From Oegoconia quadripuncta (taxonomy: Eukaryota > Arthropoda > Insecta > Lepidoptera > Autostichidae), in contig OX438755.1 in NCBI GenBank assembly GCA_949316235.1, forward strand, positions 17,377,151-17,441,150: DNA of 64,000 nucleotides, written 5' to 3'. The position numbers were made by a program, and so were the translations under genes. This document shows, piece after piece, positions 1 through 11,551 of the stretch. Positions within the stretch are counted from its first letter, which is position 1. Every line of letters starts with the position of its first letter. The notes under the pieces were generated by a model. That model was given only the letters and a program-made list of their open reading frames with translations, was not told the DNA's origin and ran no database searches.

Positions 1-713
1 CCTACTTAGAGCGTGCGGCCCCGAGTAGAAATCAGATTTCCTACAATAGGAAACAGGCAGTAGAGGCGAGAGAATGACCATGGTTGAATGAATGAAAGTC
101 CCATGTGACAGCTAGCCCATCTGCCTCAGTAAAATGCCGTTATTAAAAACTCCCGACGAAAAATGGCGGGAGCTTCGTTATTCGACGGCGCTGTTCGTGT
201 CCAGTATTATCCAGATGTATCCCAATAATGTGTGGTCCAATTTGAGTGCGGTTTTTTTATAGTTAAAATTAAACTAAGGGAAAGGTTGATACAAATCGGT
301 TCAGCCGTTCCGAAGATACGTAACTTTTAACACACGTTGCTTTGCGTACCTGGACGATATTATTGTTCCTCGGGATTGTATCTTTTAAATACTGAAACAT
401 ATATCTGATCAGACTAATGGTAATTAATGAAGTGGAACATACAACTGTATACAACTCTAGGCAGGAGGTCAGTCAATCATTAACATATAATCATGGAGTA
501 GTATAATAGCACCACAATCTACTTATTCAATGCTAACAGGTGCTTTAAATGGTCTTTCTGTCCACGTAAATCAGAATACTTGCAAACTAGAAGTACATGT
601 AATACATGAACATATACATACTCATTGGAGCTCTTGCCAAAACAGTTAAAACAACATGACTGGCAAATGTGGGTGGTGGGAAGGTGAAACAACAATTTTT
701 GGAGAACACCTCA
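1..713. other. Non-coding flank downstream of Rpn6
   Basis: No convincing coding region. Short reading frames here have no recognisable protein character. Around 290-400 there is text resembling the edge of a dispersed repeat, but no family could be named. This is the sequence beyond the 3' end of the minus-strand Rpn6 gene. Confidence 0.5.
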
Positions 714-719
714 TTTATT
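714..719 (-). terminator. Candidate Rpn6 polyadenylation signal
   Basis: AATAAA on the minus strand (TTTATT on plus), about 360 nt past the Rpn6 stop codon. It is a perfect match to the canonical hexamer, but in AT-rich DNA this is weak evidence, and another signal may be used. Confidence 0.35.
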
Positions 720-1078
720 TTTCTCAATAAAACAGATTATTATAATTTTTTTAAGTTAAAAAAAGTATGTAATATGAAATTAAGGATTAGTAAATATATT
801 TGAAACCTGATGCAAGATGTCATTTAACAAAGGCATAAAGGCATTGTACTGTAATGTAACAGTAGGCGGTGTATTCAGAGCTCTTAACAATTCATTTTGT
901 GGAAATATTTTCACAATTCTACTTAGCTTCAACATTACAAAAACATTTGAATAAAGAAATTTGCTATCATTCAAAAAATAGTTTCATTTACAAATTATTT
1001 TAACTGGAATTTAGGGTTATTTTGATATAAGTTTAATATTGTATATTTTTTAATGCTACAACAAATTTACATTCAGGT

Positions 1079-2344
1079 CTATGAAAGTTTCTTGGCTTTC
1101 TGGTACAGAGTATCAACAACCTTGCTCATGTGGTGGATGGTTTCCAGAACAGTCTCATACGTTTTTTCCAGAGGTGATTCATCAAAAACAATAAGGACGC
1201 CTTCACCTTGATCCAGAATGCCGTTAAGTTTCTTATCCAAGATCATCTGTGATAGTTTCTTCTCTACTTGTACTACAGGTAAACGGATGGAACGGGCCAC
1301 ATGTTCAACTTGCACACGCATATATGGTTCCACAATACGACATAGGTTTTGTTCCAACATAGTATCATAAAGGGCACCAAGGTGGGCCCGCACTACTGCG
1401 TCCTCTTCCAATTCTCGCTTGTATGTTTTGAGTGCTGCTTGGAAATCTGCTAGTGATCTTTTGTGGGAGGCAGTGGCCACAGCCCGCATGGCTTCCAATT
1501 CCCTCCCTGCATATTTCAGTGCCGCTTTGCTCCCACATACAGTACCAACTTCCTCAGCTTGATTCAACATGATTTTGGATAGTAACATGTACTTCAATGC
1601 TGTAAGAGCCTTAGGGCTGTCAGCACCATCATAACCTTCAAATGCTTCATAAAAGTATGAGTAGGCAGTTTTGAAGTCTCGTTCATCAGCTGCATGTAAT
1701 ATTCCAGACTGCAAGTCCAGGGCGGCTTGCATTTTTGGAGGGCAGTAGATAGCATTTGCTGTGGTTCTAGCAGATGTGAGTGAAGCTCGCGCTTTAGGCA
1801 AGTTACTCAGTGCATGGTAAGTTTTACTTTCTAAAAGGAGAACTTCAACTAATAAGTTCTTGTCATCTAACTTCTTGAGCTCTCTGAGTAGTGCAGTAGC
1901 TAGGTCTAAGGCCTCTGTGTACATACCAGTGTCGAAATACAATGCGATGAGTCTCGCTTCCAGGGACTGCCTCAGGAAAGTGCGCCGCTCTTCCTTGGCC
2001 CATTCTATGCACTCTTTACACAACTGAACCTCTATACCGATGCCAGCCTCTAAGTCGAGAAAGAAATCAACGAGTGAGCGAACCAGTTTTGCTGCCTTCG
2101 CCTTACTAATCAGGCTGAGGAACGGCCGGGTCGCTTTGATGAGTTCTGCGAGCTCCTTGGCCTTTCCCTCTTTCTTGTACTTTTCACCGAGGTTGAGAAT
2201 GCCCTGCTCTTTGACCCTTATATTCTCTTCGTCGTCTTCAGGAACCTCACCAGTGCTAACCATTTTGTCGGTCATGCGGACGTCCTCCTCTCTGTTCGTC
2301 GACGACGAAACGCGTGACCTCTCGAATAACATTGCACCGGCCAT
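1079..2344 (-). CDS. Rpn6: 26S proteasome non-ATPase regulatory subunit 11 (Rpn6/PSMD11)
   Basis: Complete 421-residue protein, the usual length for Rpn6/PSMD11, in one uninterrupted exon. Rpn6 is a PCI-domain subunit of the proteasome lid. Its N-terminal helical repeats contact the 20S core and the ATPase ring and clamp the two subcomplexes together. Seen in the sequence: the N-terminus MAGAMLFER, strongly conserved blocks such as [51 protein letters not shown] and [19 protein letters not shown], then the C-terminal PCI region (roughly residues 225-390, including [12 protein letters not shown] and [14 protein letters not shown]) and the final helix ending in YQKAKKLS. The start at 2344 is chosen because MAGA..LFER matches the known insect N-terminus; a second Met lies at codon 5. 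Nothing is broken. It is divergently paired with the DPY-30 gene, which begins about 530 bp away. Confidence 0.97.
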   Translation of the reverse strand: MAGAMLFERSRVSSSTNREEDVRMTDKMVSTGEVPEDDEENIRVKEQGILNLGEKYKKEGKAKELAELIKATRPFLSLISKAKAAKLVRSLVDFFLDLEAGIGIEVQLCKECIEWAKEERRTFLRQSLEARLIALYFDTGMYTEALDLATALLRELKKLDDKNLLVEVLLLESKTYHALSNLPKARASLTSARTTANAIYCPPKMQAALDLQSGILHAADERDFKTAYSYFYEAFEGYDGADSPKALTALKYMLLSKIMLNQAEEVGTVCGSKAALKYAGRELEAMRAVATASHKRSLADFQAALKTYKRELEEDAVVRAHLGALYDTMLEQNLCRIVEPYMRVQVEHVARSIRLPVVQVEKKLSQMILDKKLNGILDQGEGVLIVFDESPLEKTYETVLETIHHMSKVVDTLYQKAKKLS

Positions 2345-2874
2345 GTTGTGTATATTTATATGCTTAAACTAAAAAAAAACGTATTAGGTAAACAGTAAAA
2401 TCACACTACAACGGCTACACTTTTCTTTGTAATTTTGTATAATCGCAAAGTCATCGACGACCCTCTTCGGAAACAAATTCGTAGACGCGGAGTGGGTTGC
2501 CTGCTACTGTATTAAAAAATCTACTATCCTGTAATTATAAGCGTATGACAATCGTGTGACATACGACGAATTTTATAATTCTTGTCTTTCGTTAGACCGA
2601 TATGAAAATGTGAAAGAGATAGCCACTTATCTTGGATCTTATTGTAATATTTCTTTCTTTTAATTTGATTTATTTTACAAAAAGTTTTGGTATAAGTATA
2701 CCTAATGATTATTTTAAAATATTTGACATATTCGAAACTAATTTGAAAAGTGGCGTAGAAGATCAAGCTCACTAAAAATCTTGTCAAAAATATAAAAATT
2801 ATCAATCAATTACAAAATAGGTATATTGAATTGATTTTGTTGCAGATTTTGGTTTGGTTATCGGCAGGTACAAA
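2345..2874. promoter_or_regulatory. Shared divergent promoter region between Rpn6 and the DPY-30 gene
   Basis: About 530 bp separate two start codons pointing away from each other, so both promoters must overlap or lie back to back here (inference from gene layout). A good 3' splice site, a T-rich tract ending in TTGCAG at 2840-2845, sits 29 bp before the plus-strand ATG. The plus-strand gene may therefore have a 5' UTR intron, or the acceptor may be chance. No convincing TATA box was identified for either gene. Confidence 0.5.
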
Positions 2875-4791
2875 ATGGAACAACAGGAGAGCGTTGCCTT
2901 TTTATTCGACATTTCAAAAGCAGTTAAGCATTTCTATGAAACCCCCGTCATATTTTTAACGAAAAAAGACTATTCCGATATGGTGTTCAACACTATGTGC
3001 ACTATACGAAGAGCTCTTCTAGACAACTCAACTACTGCTCAAACTACTTTAATAGATGCTATAGTTGATTATCATTTAAATTGGTTACACTCAGTTAATG
3101 AGATTGAAAATTACAAGAAAATAGTCCATGAAATGCCAAGGGATGATATTTATGAAGCCATTAGTTTTACTATTGATTCGTTATCATACAGACTAAAATA
3201 TTACCAACGGTATATGGAAAACAACAAAAAGCCACTCTCAAATGAAGAACACGTTAACTTGCAAGCTGAATTAGAAATCGTTGAAGAAATGCATAAAGAT
3301 GTAACACATGTCCTTTTGGAAAAATTGAAGTGTTTCAGAAATTTTAGCGCTGATCAAGAATTTCATTTTAAAGTATTTGACGTAATCGAAGAACTTTTAC
3401 AATGGCAGGACAAAATCAATGATGATCTATCGAGGCAGTTAAGCAAATATATAAATATTAATGTCCCACATCTCCCTGGGGTTTTGACTAAAACGTTACA
3501 GCAGATAGTCGATGATTTACATACTTCAGAGTCGCCATCAGCTCAAAAATTGTTAGAGGACTTAAAAGAAAGGGGAAGACAATTGAGTACAATGATACGG
3601 TGTACAGCGGATCGAAGTTTGGAACTAAGTAAAGTAGTGGAAAAAATAAATGTCCTGGATGAACGTATTAGGCGATTAGAACATGAATCTTCTTCTGCAG
3701 CTTTAATGGCGTTGAACCATAAAAAAGATTTTTTAGAAAGGAGGCTTGCTTCTCTAGAAAATTTAAAAACGAATTTAAAAAGTATAACTAATTTAACTGG
3801 GGGGCGATTTGAAGATGTAGCCGAAGAGGAACTTTGTATTTGTCCAGATTTTTACACGCTTAGAATTTTCAATCATTCTCTTCCTGCCGAAGATCGTGAG
3901 CGTTTGGTGACTGAATTATGTTACCTTTGGGATTTGGCTGTATTTGGTGAAAAGAGTCAAAGCCATAAATCTATTATTTCTATACTCAGTGCTGCTGAAA
4001 TGAGAGAAGAGTTTACTGATGACCTTGGCACATTTTACATTGACGAACATAGCAGAAAAATATACAAAATACCAGACAATGAAACCTTGTATCAACCAAA
4101 TGAAAATAACGAACTTGTACCTTTAGCTGATGATAAGGATCACATATATTTTTTTGATGAATGTGGCCGTTATTATATAGACCCAAAAAATAGACAACGG
4201 GTTTACAAAGATCACGCTACAGCTAGCGAATATATGATGGATTCGTCCGGTATTCTCTTAAAAGTAAGGGAGGACCGTGATGGTATAACCTATTACTATG
4301 ACAATTACGGCCGTTATTATATTGATGAAGAAGGTAAACATATTTATCGTGAACCGGATACAATAAGTGAATACGAGCATGACGGTTTGGGAAACCTGGT
4401 ACGCATTCGTAGTCACTTGGATATTTTTGAACCTTGTCCGGGTGACACTCATGTTACAGAAGACTTCAAATATTTGAAAAATGCAGTTGGTCAAGCATTA
4501 CGTGAATGTATCGCCGATACTATTATACATCAGCCACATGATCCCATAAAATACTTGGCATCACGTCTCGTGAAATATCGTGAGAATGTGGAATTAAGGG
4601 AGAAAAAGTTTAGAGAAAAAGAAGAGTTGACGGCAGAAAGAGAATTTAGAACCGCTGAGGAACGAGCGGCTGCTGAAAGAGCAGCATTGGAGGCGGCGCT
4701 GCTTGCACAGGGCGGTAGTGAAGCGAGCTATGATTCTAATTTATTGAATTATATGCACGAGGATGATGCTCTTACTACTAGTACAAAGTAG
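2875..4791 (+). CDS. DPY-30-motif coiled-coil protein with GRYYID repeats
   Basis: 638 residues in one exon. The start at 2875 is used because it is the first ATG and has a good insect context (ACAAAATGG); the frame is open a little further upstream without an ATG. Residues 1 to about 330 are mostly helical with coiled-coil character (for example LEHESSSAALMALNHKKDFL). Around residues 383-515 are three tandem repeats of about 45 residues built on FYID, then GRYYIDPKNRQRVY, then GRYYIDEEGKHIYREP. Around residues 530-575 is a DPY-30 motif (VGQALRECIADTI..QPHDPIKYLASRLVKY), a short helical dimerisation module that docks onto amphipathic helices, as in COMPASS DPY30 and in axonemal radial-spoke proteins. 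The tail is rich in Glu, Arg and Ala and probably helical. I do not recognise a named orthologue. A role in sperm or ciliary axonemes is plausible from the motif combination, but is only inference. Confidence 0.92.
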   Translation: MEQQESVAFLFDISKAVKHFYETPVIFLTKKDYSDMVFNTMCTIRRALLDNSTTAQTTLIDAIVDYHLNWLHSVNEIENYKKIVHEMPRDDIYEAISFTIDSLSYRLKYYQRYMENNKKPLSNEEHVNLQAELEIVEEMHKDVTHVLLEKLKCFRNFSADQEFHFKVFDVIEELLQWQDKINDDLSRQLSKYININVPHLPGVLTKTLQQIVDDLHTSESPSAQKLLEDLKERGRQLSTMIRCTADRSLELSKVVEKINVLDERIRRLEHESSSAALMALNHKKDFLERRLASLENLKTNLKSITNLTGGRFEDVAEEELCICPDFYTLRIFNHSLPAEDRERLVTELCYLWDLAVFGEKSQSHKSIISILSAAEMREEFTDDLGTFYIDEHSRKIYKIPDNETLYQPNENNELVPLADDKDHIYFFDECGRYYIDPKNRQRVYKDHATASEYMMDSSGILLKVREDRDGITYYYDNYGRYYIDEEGKHIYREPDTISEYEHDGLGNLVRIRSHLDIFEPCPGDTHVTEDFKYLKNAVGQALRECIADTIIHQPHDPIKYLASRLVKYRENVELREKKFREKEELTAEREFRTAEERAAAERAALEAALLAQGGSEASYDSNLLNYMHEDDALTTSTK

Positions 4792-4957
4792 TGGGTGAAA
4801 CAGTTCATTTAATTTTAACTTAATTAGACACCTAATTTATTTTACGATTTGTTTAGTTTTTATTTGTAGAGTTATGTTTCACGATAATAGTCGTGCTTTT
4901 AAAGGAATTCTTTGTTTTTTCTTAGTCTAGACGAATTTTTATTTAGTAATAGAACTG

Positions 4958-4963
4958 AATAAA
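4958..4963 (+). terminator. Candidate polyadenylation signal of the DPY-30 gene
   Basis: Canonical AATAAA 167 nt after the stop codon in an AT-rich 3' UTR. It is the first canonical hexamer on the coding strand after the stop. Confidence 0.6.
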
Positions 4964-7299
4964 GTATTTTACAAATTGAATCCCACTATTATTATTGAAA
5001 GCGCGAAACTTGGAATGTATATTCTATCAAATTTAGTTTTGGATGTTTAGAGATACAATTTGTACTGGTTCATTGTAGATTAACAGGGTACCCCTGTAAT
5101 AATAATGGGTAATAATGTTATGTAGATGTTGAAATGTCAGAAAACATAATGCCTGCATTTTAAATGCATTAGCCCGAAATACCTGAATTCACAATACGTT
5201 AAGTATAATTTTTATTTAACCATTGGTACTTTAGATAAATAAATGGGTAAATAAAAATATCGAACGATCTAAACACCAGTGCCCAAAAATTCGTATTACT
5301 TATACTTATCCCTAAAATAACTGATTATTATAATTCAAAAGATTCCAGGGGTAAATTAATAACAAATAGTGGTAACCAATAATTTTTCCAATTATTGTTT
5401 ACTGTATACGATTCTAATTTATGTATTTATTATTTGTACAGTCGACAGCACGACGACCGTAACATTACCGTGTAAGCTGACTATCGGAATGTGAACGCAG
5501 CGAGACCTGTTTATGCTGGAATTGTTTACAGTCATCGTGTGGTTGCCTTTACATACAGTGCCATCGAGTTCCACAATAAGCAACTGGACCTGTATTACCT
5601 AGTACACAAACACGTTCTTTTTGTAAATATATACATATTAAAACTTATAACATCCACAACTCTGGTACAACTGTCCGTATTCATCGTATAGAATAGAATG
5701 GGAAGCGTTACTTTGGTATACAGGGATTCGCACGCCTATGCCACATGGAGGGAAAGTACCTTGATTATTGTAAATTGAACATTTTGAAAGAAGACATTAT
5801 TTTAATTTAAACTGCATTCATAGATTTTTAAATAATTACATGGTTGAACCGGGAATTGCACCCGCTATATGAGGAAAAAAATCACCCTGTAGCTTTATCA
5901 TACCCATCGAACTTCATCATAAGGATTATTTTTTGCTAAATAACATAGTGTCAGAAATAAAAGGAAGAGTATGAATTTTAACATTTTTAATTCAATATTA
6001 TTCAATTTAATTTATCAAATGCTCAAAATGAGTTCCATCCTGTAATAAAAAGTCGCACTCTTTTGATTATTTCGTTCCCTGTCGAAGAGACGAAAACGAC
6101 GGGAGTTATTTCGGGGGACGGGGGTTTCGCCAAGTCAGTCTGTGTGTCCGCGGTTAAACTGCAGGCTGTTAGTATTAGAAAGCCTTAATTTGGCATCATT
6201 TTATTCACGCTGACAAAGTGTGAAAAAAAATATTTGGGTATCTCCCTTACACGTAAATTATGGATAAATTTTTTTAATTTTTGTATCCCAAAGAGTGGAA
6301 TGTCGTTGGATCGGTCGTTCAAAAATATTAGATGTTATCTTAGACAGGTCTGTTTCTGTTTGCGAAATATTAAGCTTTAAAGTGCTAATTTTTGTTAGAG
6401 CAAGTGTCCTGCCAGTTAAACGATTGTTTTCGTATACGTGAAAGAATTGACGGCAGGAGTATAAATAATGAAGTTAAAAGGAAGACTATCACAGTTAAGT
6501 GGACCTTACAAGTTAATGAGCACTAGTCGAAAAACTTATAAAATGTACTTTCTGTTGAAAATTATTTATGAAACAACACAAAGCCCCCTTCTAATTCCAC
6601 ATATTGTGACGGACAACCACGGAACCCTACACTGCGCGTGGCCCGATACTCACTTAGCTAGTTTGTTTTTATATGAAGAGAATTTATCCCGTACGATATT
6701 CCATACAAACTTTCAAACCAAATTTTTCGAAACTAATAAACCGATTCTGATAAAACTCTAAAAAGTTAGTAGAGAATATTTACGAAAAAGAGAGCTATAA
6801 GTCGGGCAAAGATTCTCAGCCCCTCCGGTCCCTCAGCCATGTTTGATGGAAATCAGTTAAGCCGTTTCGAAGATATAGCTTAACATAGTTGGTTTATTTA
6901 GATGATATAATATCTTTAATGTCTTTATTGTACGTACACAACTGTTACAGAAATATGCATTGTATAAAAAATGTACAAAGGCGAGCTTAACTCCGGTAGA
7001 GTTATAATCATTCGTTTTGTTGGCGGTTTCCTAAATTTTCAATTTATATTTACTATTGTCTATATACATCACATGCGTGTCTATTTCTCTTTTAGTCTAC
7101 TTAACAGATATTGTAAGTTGTAATGACCAGAAAAAATTATTTCCTTAGACCTTCCTCGGCAGTAGAGAGGACATGGGAACGCATTGGCCGCTCATGTTCC
7201 CTAGCGCTAGTATCCGTATATACAAAGTACTCTGTGCTAGTATCCCTATATAGTCTGAGCCTAGCGCACCTATAATATTTATAGCATTATTTTTTTTTT
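4964..7299. other. Intergenic AT-rich stretch
   Basis: No supported gene. The reading frames near 5491-5691 and 6468-6761 look like chance: no domain, poor composition. At 5839-5880 there is a tRNA-like B-box remnant on the minus strand (GGTTCAACC preceded by GGGTGCAATTCCC), probably a SINE relic. A dispersed retroelement tail is listed separately at 6905-7015. Confidence 0.5.
6905..7015 (-). repeat. Dispersed retroelement tail, 'tacaaaggcgagct' family
   Basis: Contains 'tctttattgtac' followed by 'tacaaaggcgagctta'. The same two blocks in the same order recur at 34935-35045 and 44405-44515. It is probably the 3' end of a non-LTR element on the minus strand; the class is inferred, not proven. 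Confidence 0.5.
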
Positions 7300-10200
7300 C
7301 AAAATCAAAATCAAAATCAAAAAATGCTTTATTTTGTAGGTACACAGGGTACACTTAAAATAGTCAGATTTTACATTTTTAAAGCTACTGCTTGTTCAAA
7401 AGGCAATTTTCCCCTGAGAAGAACAAGCAAGAAACTTGAGAGGTCGCTTTTTTTAAAAAAAGGTTTTTATATTACAAAATTATTAATTATTATTTTATAT
7501 TATAATATTTGATTATTAATTGTGAAATAGCCTGGTTATGCGAACGGGCTGGTTATGTCCATGATTGTTTATCTTCTAAATAATCTGATATTTTATAATA
7601 TGCTTTCTTAATAAGTTTCTGTTTTATAGTATCTTTAAATTTATTGAAAGGAAGATTTTGTATATCAACAGGAACTTTATTGAAAAAGCGTATACATAAC
7701 CCTTTGAATGAATTACTGACTTTGTGGAGGCGACTTATGTGACCTGCAAGTTTATCTTTATTTCTTGTATTGACATCATGTTTATCACTATTTTTCCTAA
7801 ATGATGTTATATTTTTTTTTACATATATTAGATTTTCAAAGATGTACTGTGACGAAAAGGTTAGAATATTATACTCTTTAAATCTATCTCTAAGTGACAC
7901 TGCAGGTCTCAATTGATAAATTGCGCGAACGGCTCGTTTTTGTAAAACAAAGATTGTATTTATATCCGCGGCATTTCCCCACAGCAAGATACCGTAAGAC
8001 ATCAGGCTATGGAAATAACTAAAATATACTAATCTAGCAGTATTAACGTCCGATATTTGTCTAATTTTTTTGACTGCATACGCTGCAGAGCTGAGCTTCT
8101 TCGCCAATTTATGGATATGAGGACCCCATTGTAATTTGGCGTCCAAAGTAATGCCCAAAAATACAGTGGACTCAACAAGGTCTAGAGTGACATTTTTTGT
8201 CATTATATTTGTGGGCACCTCCCTGACATTAGGCAGTACAAATTTAACACATTTAGTTTTTTTTTCATTCAGTAACAAATTATTTGCCGTAAACCATTCT
8301 ACTATTTGAGAAATAGCGTTGTTCACGTCGTCATAATTTAATTTTAGTCTATTTACTTTAAACAATACAGAGGTATCGTCAGCAAACAATACTATTTCAT
8401 GTTTATTCTTTACAAGGTTTGGCAAGTCATTTATGTAAACCAAAAACAAAAATGGTCCGAGAATGGAGCCTTGTGGGACGCCCATACAGACTGTCGACCC
8501 TGACGATGTATTGCCACTGATATCAACCCTCTGAACTCGGTTACTCAAATAAGAATTCAGAAGGTCGAGAGCTCGGCCGGTTACACCATAATGACGTAAT
8601 TTCCTGATTAAAGTGTCGTGATGAACGCAATCAAAGGCCTTGGACAAGTCGCAAAATACTCCTATTGCATCCTGCGCATCTTCCCAAGCCTCAAAAATAT
8701 ATTGTAAGAGCTCGACACCTGCATCGGTTGTCGAGCGGCCCCTAGTAAAACCGAATTGTTTATATGACATTAGATTGTTACTGTAAAAATAAGTCGATAT
8801 CTGATTTAATATAATTTTTTCATAGATTTTGCTGAGAGTCGGTAGTATTGAAATAGGTCTAAAATTAGAGGGGTCTGATGTACTACCGGCTTTAAATAAA
8901 GGTATGACTTTACTGTGCTTCATCAGATCAGGAAATTTGCCATCATCAGTACATTTATTAAAGATATAAGCTAAGTGTGGTGAAACACAATCAATTACGG
9001 CACTAATAATTTTTACTGATAAACCATGAAGGTCGGCAGTTTTTTTCTTGTCTAAAGATCGAAATGCTTTTATGATGTCTATAGGACTTACATGATTAAA
9101 TTTAAAATGGGAGTCACAAATCTCCACGTTTTGTTTAAGTAGCGATTCAGCGAGTGTGGGACATGAATTCAGAGATTTTGTAGTTAATATTGGAATATTA
9201 GTAAAGAATTTTTCAAAAGCTTCTGCAACTTCTAATTGTGAAGTTAGAATTCGATCATTAATTTTTAATCGCGTATCAGGGTTACGAGTTTTAAATTTAC
9301 CAGTTTCGCTATTTATAACTTTCCAAGTTGTCTTTACTATGTCCGCGCTGTTCTTTATTTTATTATTTATAAAATTTGCTTTTGCAGTGGCACACGCTCG
9401 CTTGAATATTTTCGAGTATTGCCTAACATATTCAATAAAACTTTCGCTCTTATTATATGTCCTTTCATCATAAAGCTCATATAACTTTTGCCTACTTTTA
9501 TGAATTCCCACCGTCGCCCAATCACTAAAAACGAGGGAATTGTTGATTTTGACAGATTTTGTTAAGAAAACTTTATTACATTCAGTTTTTAAAATGTCAA
9601 ATACTGATTTATATAATACATTAGGATCGTCACAGTACGGTAGATAATCTAGTTTCGCAGTCACTTTACTCTTATATTGATCGAGTAGTGACTCAGTTAC
9701 AGGTACGTATGATATATCTCTTTTCAGCGTTTTATTAATTGCTATGTTAAAAATCGCTAACTGACCACAGTGATCTGAACTTAATTTATTTAAAATAAAT
9801 TTATCACTGGGTTGTAAATTCGAGAAAATGTTATCAATGCAAGTAGCTGATGTAGAAGCTATTCTAGTGGGCACTGAAAAAAGATTAGCAAGATTATAGC
9901 AACTGAAGAAAGATTTAAGTCTTCTGGTTTGAATGCTATCTTCTAATATGTTTATATTAAAATCTCCGCAAATTACAATGTATTTATTTGAATTACTAAT
10001 TTTACACAGGATTTCATCCATGATTTTCTCAAATAATTCATAAGATGAAGAAGGGGGTTTATATACACATAATACAGTAAGCCGCGCAATTTCCACACAG
10101 GCTATTTCAATAGTTCGCTCAACAGAAAGGTTTACAATGTCGAGGCGATTTCCGTTTTATTCTCTCCTCTAGGAGAAGGCAAAGGGATCTAGCCCATAAC

Positions 10201-10330
10201 AGCCATGTCTTATTTCTTCAATTTGTAAGTCAGTCTCAGTCAAAACAAGTAATTCGTCGTATACTTGGCGTATACAGAGTCTAGTCACGGTCAAGTAATT
10301 CTTCAGTAAAGTGGCAGAATGCTTTACAAA
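7300..10330 (-). mobile_element. 5'-truncated non-LTR retrotransposon (LINE, CR1/Jockey-like group)
   Basis: The minus strand carries the end of a LINE. The endonuclease part starts near 10330 (LTET near 10240), continues to GDFN and SDH motifs, then an apparently intact reverse transcriptase. At its 3' end (7302-7322 on plus) are several copies of 'aaaatc', the microsatellite-like tail typical of CR1/Jockey-type elements. Related 3' ends of the same family occur at 18073-18664, 29285-29665 and 34241-34573. The 5' part, including any ORF1, is missing. Confidence 0.85.
7553..10156 (-). pseudogene. LINE ORF2 remnant: endonuclease C-terminus plus reverse transcriptase
   Basis: Open frame of about 867 codons, read on the minus strand. 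In order: the C-terminal half of an exonuclease-endonuclease-phosphatase domain (VLCVYKPPSS, VICGDFNINI, CIDNIFSN, SSDHCGQLAIF), a linker, and a reverse transcriptase with FRPISILPTLSKIYEK, FGFTRGRSTTDA, DLSKAFDCVHHDTL, MGVPQGSILGPFLFLVYIND and the catalytic FADDTSVLF. It ends in KKAYYKISDYLEDKQSWT. The enzyme normally nicks target DNA and primes cDNA synthesis at the nick. Immediately upstream (10157-10280) the endonuclease can still be read (VLTETDLQIEEI) but has in-frame stops near 10157 and 10170, and no proper start exists. The copy is therefore dead, although its RT core is intact and so fairly young. Confidence 0.85.
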
Positions 10331-10620
10331 AGATTTTGGCGGCTTCTTGTGGGAACCCGAAAGCTCCGTTACGCACTTTAATTTACACTTCCCTTCACTT
10401 GTACACCATCACTAACGTTTGCTGCACAATATTCTGCCATTATTAAAAAAAAAATCGATCAAAAATTTCACCGAGGGCAAATATAACGACTCAATAAACT
10501 ATTCTTAGAAAATTGTTGTAGCTTCAAAAGTTAGAATGCACAAATTATAAGAATTATAAAGAAAAATGCAACTTCACTCGCCGAGTTCCCGCCAAAAAGC
10601 CCCTGTATAGCATTCATTAT

Positions 10621-10701
10621 GTCGTTCAACACACAAAACAAGCCATGGGTAGTATTGCCAGAACGTGTTTTGATACGTATGGCTTGTTTTGTGTTGTACG
10701 A
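10621..10701. repeat. Imperfect inverted repeat (hairpin, about 24-bp arms)
   Basis: Left arm 10621-10646 (contains CAAAACAAGCCAT) pairs with right arm 10679-10701 (ATGGCTTGTTTTG) around a loop of about 32 nt. It could be a small inverted-repeat transposon relic. Confidence 0.6.
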
Positions 10702-10789
10702 AATAATTAATGCAAATGACCTAACGCGTTATATTTTAAGGGATATACTTTTAGCTGCAAGATACGACAGGCGGCTATAGTTGGAAACG

Positions 10790-10860
10790 GAGAATAGAAG
10801 ACAGGGTGCAGTGACACGTCTTGGAAAAGGCCTATGTCCGGCTGTGGACTACTGTAAAGT
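10790..10860 (+). mobile_element. Relic of the end of an RTE-type ORF2
   Basis: One frame reads LEKAYVRLWT, close to the LGEAYVQQWT-type ending of lepidopteran RTE-like reverse transcriptase ORFs. The same ending is seen on the minus strand at 12499-12595 and 14187-14290. Only a few tens of bases are recognisable. Confidence 0.4.
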
Positions 10861-11400
10861 AAAGGTAAGGAAGGTAATGCGAACCTCATCATTTTTCATC
10901 TAAATGTTTATGATTTTTTTCGGAGATTTTCTAAGTGATAAACTGGAATACGTTTCAAAATTTGAACCACTGGACAATATGCTCAAGATAATAATTTCTT
11001 GCCAACTCCAACTCCAAGCCATGTAAAAAAAAATATGAAACCTACCATACTCATTTCACAATTTTTTGTGACGGTAACCCTAACTTTGACAGCTGTGTCG
11101 GGTCGGCCATATTCGAATTTGTGTAGGTAGGATTTTGTTTGACGAATTTGTCGTTTGAGAACGAGCGTAATTCCTAGTCGTCTTTCAAACTTCTGTAAAA
11201 TTTATTTATTTAGTTTGTGACCTATTCTATCTAGAACATAACAAATTAATTGAAAATCAGTTTTCGCTAAAAGCTTGTAACCAATGAGGTGACTCGATTA
11301 AAAACAATTTCTAGTGCCTGTCTTACAATGATTAATCTTTTGGGGCAAGGTTCTTTAGTATTTTATGTTAATTAGCATGGGTCTGGGTGGAGTGACGTAC

Positions 11401-11551
11401 CGACGTTCGAGTGTTTTCATCACGTGTCAGTGTGGACGTGCAGGGTTGCAGTAAAGTCTCACCTCCTAGAAAGGTGTGCGACGTAAATCCAATACCTTAT
11501 TTGTAAATGGCCTATTGCAACAGTGTAAATCGGAGTTATCAGTGAAGAACA
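11401..11551 (+). promoter_or_regulatory. Presumed Vrp1 5' UTR and core promoter region
   Basis: GC-richer stretch just before the Vrp1 start codon. A TCAGT at 11427-11431 fits the arthropod initiator consensus. Transcription could begin further upstream, so this is a suggestion only. Confidence 0.3.

Larger units (their letters stand above)
10331..11400. other. Intergenic stretch between the LINE and Vrp1
   Basis: No gene seen. It contains an imperfect inverted repeat (10621-10701) and a small RTE-type retroelement relic (10790-10860), both listed separately. The remainder is AT-rich and unassigned. Confidence 0.5.

Noticed and set aside
2040..2372. 110-codon plus-strand frame
   Set aside because: Shadow of the N-terminal part of Rpn6 on the opposite strand.
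9156..9473. 105-codon plus-strand frame
   Set aside because: Antisense to the LINE ORF2; no protein features.
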